Source: Corynebacterium freneyi (GTDB lineage: Bacteria; Actinomycetota; Actinomycetes; Mycobacteriales; Mycobacteriaceae). From it: DNA of 64,000 nt. Positions 23,971 through 34,300 of this stretch are shown one piece after another. Numbering within the stretch: the first letter of the stretch is position 1; the number at the start of each line of letters is the position of its first letter. The DNA is taken from assembly GCF_030408835.1 (NCBI RefSeq), contig NZ_CP047357.1, positions 992,001-1,056,000 of the forward strand, read 5' to 3'. The notes beneath the pieces were generated by a model. That model searched no databases. It was not told where the DNA came from and worked only from the letters and a program-made list of their open reading frames with translations. The position numbers were made by a program, and so were the translations under genes.

Positions 23971-26688
23971 ATGAGCACAACCGATGACGGTGCCGGCGAC
24001 GCGAATACGCCGGAGAGCAACGACGAATCGGTATCCACGGATAGCTCGCACGACAGCGCACCCCTCACCCTCGACGACGTCCTCAACGCGTCGACGGACG
24101 ATGGCGCGCAAGTCAGCAGGGATATGAGCGCCACCGCGGACACTGACGATGGGCGGGCCGACACGGCCCACGAAGACAATTTGACTGCAGAGCACGCGGC
24201 GAACGAGACCGCGGACGAGACGGCCGGACGGGCCGCACACGAGGCCCCTCAGGGCCGGGAAGACGCCCCGACGGGCGATGAGATGGGTACGACAATGGGA
24301 AATAACGACAACACGGGCGCCGAAAACACCGACGTGATCCGCGATGAGCAGGGAGCGGAACTGAACGGCGACACCGCGGAGCAGAGCGCCGCGGAAGAGA
24401 ACGTCGCAGAGAACGCCGTCGAGAACACGGCCGAAGAGAACGTCGCCGAGAACCCGGCCGACGAGCAGGGCGAGCAGCAGGCCTCCGAAGACCAGGCCAC
24501 CGACAACGCCGCCGAGAACACGGCCGTCGAGAACACCGCCGACGACGTGGAGACGCCGAAGGGCGACAAGGCGGACGTCGCAAAGCAAAACAAGCATGAC
24601 GACGACGCCGACGGCGAAGAAGGCCCCGGCTTCGACGAACTCGACCTGCCCGACGAAGTCGTCAACGCAGTCGCGAAGGTCGGCTTCGAATCCCCGTCGC
24701 CCATCCAGGCCGCGACGATCCCGACCCTGATGTCAGGCCGCGACGTCGTCGGCCTCGCGCAGACCGGCACCGGCAAGACCGCCGCCTTCGCCCTGCCGGT
24801 CCTCGCCCGCATCGACCGAACCGTCCGCGCCCCGCAGGCCCTGGTCCTCGCACCCACCCGCGAACTCGCGCTGCAGGTCGCCGACTCCTTCCAATCCTTC
24901 GCCGACCACCTCGGCGGCATCTCCGTCCTGCCGATCTACGGCGGCCAGTCCTACGGCATCCAGCTGTCCGGCCTGCGCCGCGGCGCCCAGATCATCGTCG
25001 GCACCCCCGGCCGAGTCATCGACCACCTGGAAAAGGGCTCGCTGGACATCTCCGACCTGCGCTTCCTGGTACTCGACGAGGCCGACGAAATGCTCAACAT
25101 GGGCTTCCAGGAAGACGTCGAACGCATCCTCGCCGACACCCCGGACGACAAGCAGGTCGCACTGTTCTCGGCGACCATGCCGGCCGCGATCCGCCGCCTG
25201 TCCAAGCAATACCTGGACGAGCCGCAGGAAATCACCGTCAAGTCGCAGACCCGCACCGCGGACAACATCCGCCAGCGGTTCCTCATGACCGCCCACCGCA
25301 ACAAACTCGACGCGCTGACCCGCGTGCTGGAGGTCGAGGAATTCGAGGCGATGATCGTCTTCGTGCGCACCAAGCACGAAACCGAGGAACTCGCCGAAAA
25401 GCTGCGCGCCCGCGGCTTCACCGCCGCCGCCATCAACGGCGACATCGCGCAGAACCAGCGTGAACGCACCATCGACCAGCTCAAGTCCGGCCGCCTCGAC
25501 ATCCTCGTGGCCACCGACGTCGCCGCCCGCGGCCTCGACGTCGACCGCATCAGCCACGTCGTCAACTTCGACATCCCCCACGACACCGAGTCCTACGTCC
25601 ACCGCATCGGCCGCACCGGCCGCGCCGGACGCTCCGGCGAGGCGCTGCTGTTCGTCACCCCCCGCGAGGGCCGCCTGCTGCGCGCCATCGAACGGGCCAC
25701 GAAGTCGTCGCTGCACGAAATGCAGCTGCCGTCCGTCGACGAGGTCAACGACTCCCGCAAGTCGAAGTTCATGGACGCCATCACCGAAGCGCTCGCCGAC
25801 GACCAGGTGCCCGTGTTCCGCGAGCTCATCCAGGCCTACGCCGACGAGCACGACACCCCGCTCGTCGACATCGCCGCCGCCCTGGCCGCGCAGTCGCAGA
25901 ACGGCGACTTCCTGATGAAGGAACCGCCCCGCCGCAAGCGCGACGGCCGGGGCCGCTTCGACGAGGACCGCCGCGGCCGAGGCCAGCGCGACCGCCGCAG
26001 CGAGCACGCGGCCCGCCGCGCCGAGCGCGCCGAGTTCACCCGCGAGGGCATGACCAAGTTCCGCATCAGCGTCGGCCGCCGCCAGCACGTGCGCCCCGGC
26101 GCGATCGTCGGCGCCATCGCCAACGAGGGTGGCCTGACGTCGAAGGACTTCGGCCACATCGACATCCGCGGCGACCACACCCTGGTGGAGCTGCCGGCGA
26201 ACATGCCGCAGGAGGTCTTCGACAACCTGAAGGACACCCGAATCTCGGGCCAGCTCATCCACCTCACCCCGGACGACGGCACCAACGTCGACGACGGGTC
26301 CTTCGCCTACGACGACCGCGACGACCGCGGGGGTCGAGGCGGCCGAGGTGGCCGGGGCGGATTCCGCGGCGGGCGCGGGGGAGACCGTGGCGGGCGCGGT
26401 GGTTACCGCGGTGGCCGCGGGCGTGGCGATGACGATCGGGGCGGCCGTGGTGGTCGCGGCGGTTACCGTGGTGGCCGAGACGACGATGAGCGTGGTGGCC
26501 GTGGCGGACGGGGCGGCTGGGACCGCGACGACCGTGGTGGCCGTGGCGGACGGGGCGGCTGGGACCGCGACGATCGGGGCGGCCGTGGTGGTCGCGGCGG
26601 TTACCGCGGTGGCCGGGACGACCGTGGTGGTCGCGGCGGTTACCGTGGCGGCCGAGACGATCGCGGCGGCCGCGGCAGCTGGGACTAG
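23971..26688 (+). CDS. DEAD-box RNA helicase with RGG-rich tail
   Basis: This 905-residue ATP-dependent RNA helicase is of the DeaD/CsdA type, acting in ribosome assembly, cold adaptation or RNA decay. An acidic Ala/Glu/Asn low-complexity region of about 205 residues comes first. The core follows: LAQTGTGKTAAF (Walker A), PTRELALQV, TPGRVIDHL, VLDEADEMLNMGF, FSATMP, FVRTKHETEELAEKL, ATDVAARGLDV and HRIGRTGRAGRSG. A DbpA-type RNA-binding domain (FRISVGRRQHVRPGAIVGAI) precedes a tail of about 120 residues made of RGGRGG repeats. The start at MSTTDDG is chosen over an earlier in-frame start. Confidence 0.93.
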   Translation: MSTTDDGAGDANTPESNDESVSTDSSHDSAPLTLDDVLNASTDDGAQVSRDMSATADTDDGRADTAHEDNLTAEHAANETADETAGRAAHEAPQGREDAPTGDEMGTTMGNNDNTGAENTDVIRDEQGAELNGDTAEQSAAEENVAENAVENTAEENVAENPADEQGEQQASEDQATDNAAENTAVENTADDVETPKGDKADVAKQNKHDDDADGEEGPGFDELDLPDEVVNAVAKVGFESPSPIQAATIPTLMSGRDVVGLAQTGTGKTAAFALPVLARIDRTVRAPQALVLAPTRELALQVADSFQSFADHLGGISVLPIYGGQSYGIQLSGLRRGAQIIVGTPGRVIDHLEKGSLDISDLRFLVLDEADEMLNMGFQEDVERILADTPDDKQVALFSATMPAAIRRLSKQYLDEPQEITVKSQTRTADNIRQRFLMTAHRNKLDALTRVLEVEEFEAMIVFVRTKHETEELAEKLRARGFTAAAINGDIAQNQRERTIDQLKSGRLDILVATDVAARGLDVDRISHVVNFDIPHDTESYVHRIGRTGRAGRSGEALLFVTPREGRLLRAIERATKSSLHEMQLPSVDEVNDSRKSKFMDAITEALADDQVPVFRELIQAYADEHDTPLVDIAAALAAQSQNGDFLMKEPPRRKRDGRGRFDEDRRGRGQRDRRSEHAARRAERAEFTREGMTKFRISVGRRQHVRPGAIVGAIANEGGLTSKDFGHIDIRGDHTLVELPANMPQEVFDNLKDTRISGQLIHLTPDDGTNVDDGSFAYDDRDDRGGRGGRGGRGGFRGGRGGDRGGRGGYRGGRGRGDDDRGGRGGRGGYRGGRDDDERGGRGGRGGWDRDDRGGRGGRGGWDRDDRGGRGGRGGYRGGRDDRGGRGGYRGGRDDRGGRGSWD

Positions 26689-26692
26689 GCGC

Positions 26693-26938
26693 AAACCACG
26701 GGGTCTCCACCGGATCGTGTGGTGGGGGCGCGCGGAGCCGTGCGGTTTCGGCCGCCACACTCGCAAACCACGGGGTCCAAACCACGGGGTCGACCGTTTT
26801 ACGGCCTTAAACCACGGGGTCGGCACTGACCCCGTGGTTTAGACCCCGTGGTTTGGGGTTGGGGGTGCGGATCCCGTGGTTTAGACCCCGTGGTTTGGGG
26901 GAAGAGTGTTGGACCCCGTGGTTTAGACCCCGTGGTTT
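26693..26938. repeat. Ten copies of a 13-bp repeat in two orientations
   Basis: AAACCACGGGGTC occurs at 26693, 26765, 26779 and 26809. Its complement GACCCCGTGGTTT occurs at 26828, 26842, 26870 (one variant base), 26884, 26912 and 26926. The central pair (26809-26840) forms a perfect 13-bp stem with a 6-nt loop. The array separates two convergent genes, so it can end transcription from both, but ten copies exceed what a terminator needs. Confidence 0.9.
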
Positions 26939-26973
26939 GGGGATACGGGGAGGGGGAGCGGGGGAGCGGCGCG

Positions 26974-28362
26974 TCAGAACCGGATCGCGTCGATGGGCTT
27001 GACCCGCACTGCGATTGTCGCGGGAATCACGCCGGCCAGCGCGCCGACCAGCGACGCGATGGCCACGCCCATGAACGCCGCGGTCAGGGGGTACGGCACG
27101 GCGCCGAGTTCCATGGGCAATCCGAGCACGTCCTCGACGGGCATCTGCTTGACGGTGATGATCGACAGCACCACGCCGATCACGCCGGCGACGGTGGTGG
27201 CGACGACGGACTCGAGGAACACGGAGATGAAGATTCGCGCCGCCGACGCCCCCATCGCCCGCCGGATGCCGATTTCGCGGACGCGGTGGCCGACGGTGAC
27301 GATCGACACGGTGAGCAGGCCGAGCGCGCCGAGTGCGATGACGATGCCGCCGACGATGCCCAGCACCTTCGTGATCATCGAGTTCATCTGCTGGGTCTGC
27401 TCGACGTCCTGGTCGGCGGTGGTGGCGGTGACGTCCCAGCCGGTGCCGAGCAGGCCGCCCATCATGCTGGTCAGGGTCTGCCGCGCTTGTTGGGCGTCGT
27501 CGACCGGGGCGGTGACCAGCAGGTTGCGGGTGCCGATGGGGCCGGCGTACCCGGCGTACCTCAGGGTGTCGTAGGACACGACGGCCAGGGGCGAATCCCA
27601 GGATCCGAGGTCGTTCATCACGCCGACGATGGTGAATTGCGTGCCGCCGGTTTCGCGGGCGGTGAACGTCGGGTGGTCGGCGAGGTTGGGGGAGCCGAGC
27701 TGTTCCCACAGCATTTCGTTGACGACGGTGGGGTTCATCAGGCGTTCGCCGTCGCCGTCCTGCAGTGCGCGGCCGTGGCTGATGGTGCGGCGGTAGATGT
27801 CGAACCAGCCGGGGTCGACGCCGTGGATTTCCGGGTCGCCGGAGCTGAAGCACGTCGGGTCGATCATGGGGTCGCACTCGGGTGCGGCGGGGATGTTCAC
27901 GGCGAGCGATTGCGTCCGCACGCGCGACCAGTGGGTCGACCCGACGCGGTCGACGGTGGCCAGGGCGGCGTCGGAGAAGGGGTCGTCGATGGTGCCGTCA
28001 GGCTTGACGACGTCCGGCTCATCGCCGGAGGAGCCCGCGTCCATGGGCGAGCCGAACATCATCCCCGTGGGATCGGTTCCGAAGCCGAAGTCGGCGCCGT
28101 CGACCGCATCGGCGGACCCCTGGTTCACCGTCACCGTCACGGTGCCGGGAATGCCGGTGAACTGGGCCTCGGACGCCTCGGCGGAGGAGGTGAGGAGGTT
28201 GCTCAACGCGATGACGGTCGACATCGCCCACACGGCGGCGGCGACGCTGACCAGGGACAACATGATGCGGTTGCGGTTGATGCGCAGTTCGTGCCACGCC
28301 TCCAGCAGCGCGCCGAGGTACGGCGTCAGCGACTGGGCCAGGGAACCGGGTTCACGATTCAT
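26974..28362 (-). CDS. MacB-like ABC transporter permease
   Basis: This 462-residue protein has the FtsX/MacB permease layout. One N-terminal membrane helix (IMLSLVSVAAAVWAMSTVIAL) is followed by a large extracytoplasmic domain of about 250 residues and three C-terminal helices. The cytoplasmic loop EIGIRRAMGASAARIF is the typical coupling motif of this family. The ORF overlaps the end of the ATPase gene by 11 bp. Together with the ATPase and the adaptor it should form an export or mechanotransmission complex. The substrate is unknown. Confidence 0.9.
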   Translation of the reverse strand: MNREPGSLAQSLTPYLGALLEAWHELRINRNRIMLSLVSVAAAVWAMSTVIALSNLLTSSAEASEAQFTGIPGTVTVTVNQGSADAVDGADFGFGTDPTGMMFGSPMDAGSSGDEPDVVKPDGTIDDPFSDAALATVDRVGSTHWSRVRTQSLAVNIPAAPECDPMIDPTCFSSGDPEIHGVDPGWFDIYRRTISHGRALQDGDGERLMNPTVVNEMLWEQLGSPNLADHPTFTARETGGTQFTIVGVMNDLGSWDSPLAVVSYDTLRYAGYAGPIGTRNLLVTAPVDDAQQARQTLTSMMGGLLGTGWDVTATTADQDVEQTQQMNSMITKVLGIVGGIVIALGALGLLTVSIVTVGHRVREIGIRRAMGASAARIFISVFLESVVATTVAGVIGVVLSIITVKQMPVEDVLGLPMELGAVPYPLTAAFMGVAIASLVGALAGVIPATIAVRVKPIDAIRF

Positions 28363-29074
28363 CGTCGCCTCCGACCGGCAGATGGGGCGCCCGCAGCAGC
28401 GAATCGTCGTGAAGCGTGCCGTCGCGCAGTTCCACGATGCGATCCGCCCGCTCGGCGACCTCCAGGTCGTGGGTGATGACGAGCAACGCCGAATCGTTCT
28501 CCGCGGCGACCTCCTCCAGCAGGTCCATCACCACCGCACCGGTGTCCAGGTCGAGGGCGCCGGTCGGCTCGTCGGCGAGGATCACCTTCGGCATCCGCAC
28601 CAGCGCCCGGGCGATGGCCACCCGCTGCTGCTCGCCGCCGGACAACCGGCCCGGCATCGCGTCGAGACGGTCGCCCAGGCCCACCCGGTCGAGCATCTCC
28701 GCCGCCAACTCGCGACGGCGCCAGAACTTCGGGCCCTTGTCGTACAACAGCGGAACCTCGACGTTGTCCAGCGCCGTGCGCGACGGGAAGAGATTGAACT
28801 GCTGGAAGACGAACCCGAAGGAATCGCCGCGCAGGGCCGCCCGCGAGGCGTCGTTGAGCGTCGACACGTCGGTGCCGTCGAAGGTGTACGTGCCGCCGTC
28901 GGGCAGATCGAGCATGCCGATGATGTTCAGCAACGTCGACTTGCCGCTGCCGGACTGGCCGATGATGCTCACGTGATCGCCCGGGGCGACGGCGAAATCG
29001 ATGCCCCGGAGGATGGGCAACAGCTCGCCGTTGGGCAGCTCCACCGTGCGGGTGACCCCCGCCAGCTCCATCAT
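28352..29074 (-). CDS. MacB-like ABC transporter ATP-binding protein
   Basis: This 240-residue ATPase has all ABC motifs: GQSGSGKST (Walker A), Q-loop FVFQQFNLFP, signature LSGGEQQRVAIARAL, Walker B VILADEPTGALD and H-loop ITHDLE. It is of the LolD/MacB type and closely coupled with the permease gene. ATG 29074 is used. An in-frame GTG three codons earlier, just after the adaptor stop, is also possible and would give a 2-bp gap. Confidence 0.93.
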   Translation of the reverse strand: MMELAGVTRTVELPNGELLPILRGIDFAVAPGDHVSIIGQSGSGKSTLLNIIGMLDLPDGGTYTFDGTDVSTLNDASRAALRGDSFGFVFQQFNLFPSRTALDNVEVPLLYDKGPKFWRRRELAAEMLDRVGLGDRLDAMPGRLSGGEQQRVAIARALVRMPKVILADEPTGALDLDTGAVVMDLLEEVAAENDSALLVITHDLEVAERADRIVELRDGTLHDDSLLRAPHLPVGGDDES

Positions 29075-29085
29075 CGCGGCCACCG

Positions 29086-30225
29086 TCAGTTCCCGGCCGG
29101 GGCGTCGTCGGCCCCGGAATCGGCGCCGGCATCGGCGTCTGCGTCGTCGCCGCCATCGGCGTCGTCGTAGGGCACGACGTCCGGGTCGCCGTCGTCGTCG
29201 CGCGAGACGGCGGGGACGAACATCAGGACTTCCTCGTCCTCGCGGAGGCCGCCCTTGATTTCGATGTTGGTGCCGTCGTTCGGCCCGAGCTGCACCTTGC
29301 GGCGCACCGGCTTCTGCGACGGATCCTCCGCCGGCAGATAGACGATGCCTTCGTTGAAACGGCCTTCGACGGCGGACACCGGCAGGGTGTTGACCTCTCC
29401 GGTGACGGCGCCGCCGATGGTCAGCGTGGCGGGAATGCCCTCGTAGACGGTTTGATCGTCGGGGATGTCGCAGCGGATCTGGGGTCCGCCGGCGCTCGCC
29501 GCGTCCTCGGCGGCCATCCCGGCGGCACCGCCGGAGGAGGAGGTCTGCCCGACGGTGACGATCTTCACCTCGGTGCACAGGAACGGCCCCGGCCCGTCGG
29601 TGATGCTCAGCGAACCCGAGCGCAGCGCGTCGCCCATGGAGTACAGCTGGCCGGGCTTCGGCTGCGCCATCGCGTGGAACGAGTTCGGCGAGATCGTCCC
29701 GATCTCCTGGCCGACCTCGACGACTTGGCCGATGACCACGTCCATGCTCACGGTGCCGCCCGCGCGCGCCGGGATGTCCCGGTAGCTGACCTCGGGGGCG
29801 ACGGCGGCGGCGTCTTCGTCATCGGTCGCCGCCGCGGCACCGGCCGGCATCGTCGTCGACTTCACCTGGATCAGGCTGCGCCCCTGGTCGACCACCTGCC
29901 CCGACGACACGTACACCGCGGTGATCTCGCCGGACGCGGTCGCCCGGATCGGAGTGGGCGCGTCGCGCAGGATGGTCGCCGCCAGCTTCGCCTCGTTGTT
30001 GATGGTGTTCTTCTCCAGCGTCACCGTCGGCTGGGAGAAGTCGCCGTCGCCGACGAGCTGCGGCTCATCGCCGCCGGGGAAGAAGGCGATTTTCACCAGC
30101 GACAGCGTCGCCAGCGTCAGCAGCGCGTATTTGAAGGCCCGCAGGAGGCCCGCGCCTCGCTTCTTGTTCTTCATCGTGGGTGGTGTGTCCGTTCGGGAGG
30201 TGGGGGACGCGTCCGGGTGGTTCAT
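29086..30225 (-). CDS. Periplasmic-adaptor-like protein of the MacAB-type exporter
   Basis: This protein is about 379 residues long, with an N-terminal basic stretch (MKNKKRGAGLLRAFK), one membrane helix, and segments typical of membrane-fusion/adaptor proteins: GEITAVYVSSGQVVDQGRSLIQV (barrel-sandwich half, seen as GEITAVYVSSGQVV) and TVSMDVVIGQVVEVGQEIGTI. A C-terminal Asp-rich tail follows. It forms the first gene of the adaptor-ATPase-permease set. Start uncertain: ATG 30225 or 30174. Neither has a clear ribosome-binding site. Confidence 0.78.
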   Translation of the reverse strand: MNHPDASPTSRTDTPPTMKNKKRGAGLLRAFKYALLTLATLSLVKIAFFPGGDEPQLVGDGDFSQPTVTLEKNTINNEAKLAATILRDAPTPIRATASGEITAVYVSSGQVVDQGRSLIQVKSTTMPAGAAAATDDEDAAAVAPEVSYRDIPARAGGTVSMDVVIGQVVEVGQEIGTISPNSFHAMAQPKPGQLYSMGDALRSGSLSITDGPGPFLCTEVKIVTVGQTSSSGGAAGMAAEDAASAGGPQIRCDIPDDQTVYEGIPATLTIGGAVTGEVNTLPVSAVEGRFNEGIVYLPAEDPSQKPVRRKVQLGPNDGTNIEIKGGLREDEEVLMFVPAVSRDDDGDPDVVPYDDADGGDDADADAGADSGADDAPAGN

Positions 30226-30526
30226 CGGTGGTGGAACTGCATGGTCGCCACCCTGGGAATGCAGGCCCGGGTGGTGTGCAACAACAGGGAGATTAACACC
30301 GGGGATCGGCATTGCCCACGTTTATTTTGGTGATGAGTTTCACTTATTCCCGTTGTTGCGACGCCCGGCCTCCCGTCCGGCCTCCCGCGTCGCCGGATGC
30401 CCCGCCGGCCGGTGCCCACCTCACCGCGATTCTTCATCGGGACCGGGGCTTTTCCATGCTTGACGACGAACCGGCCCCCACCCGAAACAGGTGGGGGCCG
30501 GGGACGTCGTCAAGCAAAGAAGGTGA
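30226..30526. other. Intergenic stretch with a long compound hairpin
   Basis: No gene is seen here. The hairpin at 30458-30515 dominates the right end. The left part should hold the promoter of the MacAB-like genes, but no convincing -35/-10 pair is visible. Confidence 0.5.
30458..30515. terminator. Compound hairpin built from inverted CGTCGTCAAGC motifs
   Basis: The outer stem is GCTTGACGACG (30458-30468) with CGTCGTCAAGC (30505-30515). The inner stem is CCGGCCCCCACC (30471-30482) with GGTGGGGGCCGG (30490-30501) and a 7-nt loop. It lies 11 bp beyond the stop of the minus-strand secreted-protein gene and probably terminates it. Confidence 0.75.
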
Positions 30527-31126
30527 CTACACAACCGTGAACTCGCCGTCGATGTACCGGTAGGTCACGTCGTCGAGCACGCCATCGCGGTCCTTCCAAC
30601 GAACCGTGATCGAGTCGGCGTCGGTCGCCGTGACGGACTCGACCCGGCCGGCGTCGGGGCCGAAGCTCGGGTCGGCCTCGAAGCCTTCGGGAACGGCCGC
30701 CGTGCCCAGGTACGCGCCGTCGTCCGGGCCGTAGAGCAGGACCGCCTGCGGCGAGGAACCCGTCGCGCCGGCCACCGTGATCACCTGCGCGGCCACCGCC
30801 CGGTCATCGGCACGGGCGATGGGGAAGTAGCCGTCGGCGACCCAGTCCTGGTCCGCCGAGATGCGGCCCTCCCGCTGGGCGGCGTCGATCGCGGCGTCGA
30901 GACGGGCCTGATCGGCCTGGTCGTCGGCGGGGCCGGTCTCGATCTGGGTCTGCGCCGGGGCCGGTGCCGGATCGGCCGGTTCCGCGCCGGCCGTCGGGGC
31001 GATGGCGCCGGCGGTCAGGGCCAGCGCCGCCGCAGCCGAAGCGGTGAGCGCCCGGACGCGGTGGCGACCGGTGGTGGTGTGACGGGTGTTGGTGCAGAGG
31101 TCGGGGTTGCTCATCGTGTTGACCAA
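30527..31126 (-). CDS. Secreted LppP/LprE-like protein
   Basis: This 199-residue protein has a twin-Arg-free signal peptide (RHRVRALTASAAAALALTAGAIA) with a likely cleavage near TAGAEP, then a Pro/Ala/Asp-rich linker. The mature domain carries VITVAGATGSSPQAVLLY and GAYLGTAAVPEGF, which resemble the actinobacterial LppP/LprE family of surface proteins of unknown function. No lipobox cysteine is present. The TTG start at 31126 has GGAGAGGA about 5 bases upstream. An ATG four codons later is an alternative. Confidence 0.7.
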   Translation of the reverse strand: MVNTMSNPDLCTNTRHTTTGRHRVRALTASAAAALALTAGAIAPTAGAEPADPAPAPAQTQIETGPADDQADQARLDAAIDAAQREGRISADQDWVADGYFPIARADDRAVAAQVITVAGATGSSPQAVLLYGPDDGAYLGTAAVPEGFEADPSFGPDAGRVESVTATDADSITVRWKDRDGVLDDVTYRYIDGEFTVV

Positions 31127-31378
31127 GATGTCCTCTCCGATCCGCCGAAGAATATTGCGTCGGGGACAAGGCGGCGGACCTCGTCGACCGGGCGCCGGGG
31201 CACCGGTTGCCCGGGGTTTCCGGGCGCCCGATCAACGTGCGGGGCCCACGATCGTCGTGGAGACCGACGCAGGCAAGGCGATGTCGCGACCGTTGTCGCA
31301 TCATCGCCGGAGCGTTATGGGTATGTGATGTGCTGCGCCGTGGGGCGTCGCGCCGCCGTCGGGGGACCGGGGAACCGG

Positions 31379-34300
31379 TTAGACGCGCAACGCCGCGCGC
31401 AGTCCCTCCTCGACGCCTTCGGACACGTGGCCGAAGCGGTGCAGCGACCACGAAATCGACTGCTCCCGCAGGTAGTGCAGCATCTCGTGGCGGCCGCTGC
31501 GCACCACCGGCGCCGGATCGAGCCACGACCCGTTGTCGGCCGCGGCCCGCAGCGCACCCTCGGGCACGGCGCCCAGACACCGCACCCGCGACGACGCCTC
31601 CGCCGCCACCCGCGAGGTGAAGTCCGCGTCATCTTCGACGACGACCTCGATCAACCCGTGTGCGGCCAACACCCGCAACGTGGCGGCGAACGGCGAATCG
31701 GGGCGACTCGGCGACGTTCCCGGCCGGGCACCGGCTTCGGCGTCGCCCATCACCGACGGTGCGACGGTGACCACCGGCACGGCCGCCCGGCGGGTGCCCG
31801 GGGCATCGACGCCCGCGCCGACCGCCTCCCGCGCGGCGGCCGCAGCCAACGCCGTCCGCGCCAACTGCACCGGGTTCGCACCCGGACCCACGCGCACGGT
31901 CGGCTGCGGGAGGGGACGGTAACGGAAGACGTTGGCCTCGCCGATCAACCCCGATTCGTCGCGGGCGACGCCGAACTCGGTGCCCCGCCAGTACGCATCC
32001 GATGCCGCGGCGTCCCGGAGATACTCGATCGCGCCGTCGATGAGGGCGGCGGTTTCCTCCCGGGTGTCGGCGGACCCGGCGGCACCCTCGCGCAGGGCAT
32101 TGGCCAGGTCACGCAACACGGCGTTGCCCCTGCGGCCGGGGCTGGCCTTCGGAATGGCCGACGACGCGACGTCGTGAAGCGTTCCCAGCTGCGCCACGTA
32201 GTTGGGGCCGCCCGCCTTCGCACCCGGACCGACCGACGACCCCTTCCACCCGCCGAAGGGCTGGCGGCGGACGATCGCGCCGGTGATGTGACGGTTGACG
32301 TAGGCGTTGCCCACCTCCACCTTCGACAGCCACGTGGCCACCTCGGAGGAATCGAGGGAGTGGATTCCGCCGGTCAAACCGAAATCGACGGCGTTCTGCC
32401 ACTCGATGGCGGTGTCCAGATCCGGTGCGCGCATGATGCCGAGCACCGGGCCGAAACACTCCGTCATGTGGAACCACGAACCGGGGCGGACGTTGTCGCG
32501 GATGCCCGGCGACCAGATCGTGCCATCGTCATCGAGCGGGCGCGGGCGCACCAGCCACGATTCGCCGGGCTCCAGGGAGGTCAGGCCGCGGCGCAGTTTC
32601 TCGCCGGGCGGTTCCACCAGCGGGCCCATGTCCGTGGACAGGTCCCGGCCGTGGCCGACCTCGAGGGTGCGGGTGGCGTCGAGGATCTGCTCCAGCAGCC
32701 GCTCGGACTCGCCCGCGGCACCGACGAGGATCGCCAGAGAACCGGCAGAACACTTCTGGCCGGCGTGGCCGAACGCGGACGCCACGATGTCCGCCGCCGC
32801 CAGATCCGGGTCGGCGGCCGGGGTGACGATGATCGCGTTCTTACCGCTCGTCTCCGCCAACACCGGCCGCTCGGGCCGCCACGTCCGGAACAGCGCCGCA
32901 GTCTCCGACGCGCCGGTGAGCACGACGGCGTCGACGTCGTCATGCGTGATCAGGTGCTTGCCCGCCGCGGCCTCGTCGGTGTTGGCCAGCTGAATCAAGT
33001 CGGGGTCGGCGCCGGCGTCGCGCAGCCCCTCGCGCAGCGCGGCGACGGCGATCTCCGCCACCCGCACCACCTGCGGCGCCGGTGACACGATCACCGCCGA
33101 CCCCGCCGCCAGCGCCGCCACGATGCCGCCGACGGGAATGGCCACCGGGAAATTCCACGGCGGCGCGACGACCGTCACCCGATTGGGCGTCAGCGCCACG
33201 CCCGGTTCATCGGCCAGCGCCCTCGCCGACGCCGCGTAGTACCGGATGAAATCGATCGCCTCGCTGACCTCCGGGTCGGCCTCGGCCACCGTCTTGCCCG
33301 GCCCATGCACCGCCGCGGCGATGAGGCCGCCGCGTCGTGAAGCGAAACGCCGCGCGACGGTCTCCAGAACCGCCGCACGCCCGTGCTCGCCGAGGTCGGA
33401 CCACCCCGCCTGCACGCTCGTGGCGCGATGGACCACGGCATCGACGTCGGCGACGTCGGTGATCAGCGGCGCCCGCGACGGACCCGGATCATGCGCCGGA
33501 TCGACCAGCGCCTTCGCCCACTCGCGATTGGCGGGCAACGCGGGATCGGTGTCTGGCTCGTTGGCGAAATCCGCCGGCGACGCCGCCGTCCGGGCCGTCT
33601 CCGCGCGGGGAGTGGTCACCGTGCCCGGGGCCGCGTCGCGCGTGGTCGGCGGGCCCTCGACGCGGCGGTCCTGGGTGCGGCGCGGCTCGGCGAGCGTGGA
33701 GTCGCGCTCGACGACGGCCTGCCGGAACCGCGCCTCCTGTCCCGACATCGGCGACTGGGGCGACGACGGCGCCGGACCATCGCCGCCGGCCCGCTCGGAC
33801 TCGTCGACCGAGGTCATCGCGTGCAGGAAATTCTCCTCGGCGGCGTTTTCCTCCAGCCGGCGCACCAGGTAGCTCACCGCCACGTCGAAGCTGTCGGCGT
33901 CGACGACCGGGGTGTACAGGATCAGGCGACCGACGTCGTCCTGGATCACCTTCTGCTGCGCCGGGGCCATGCCCTGCAGCATCTCGGCGTCGATCTGCTT
34001 TTCGACGCCCCGTGCCCGCGCCAGTTCCACCGCCGCCGCCATGGAAAAGAGGTTGTGGCTGGCGACGCCGACCCGCAGGCTGTCGGCGACATCGGGACGC
34101 AGCGCGCGATCGAGCAGCCGCAGGTAATTGGCGTCCGTTTCCGCCTTCGTGGCGTACGGCGCGCGGACCCACCCGTGCGAGTCGGCGGTGACGGTCTCCA
34201 TCGACAGGTTCGCGCCCTTGACCAGGCGCACCTTCACCGGGGCGCCGCCGCGGGCCGTGCGGGCGCGGGCGAAGTCGATGAGCCGATCCAGCGCCGCCAC

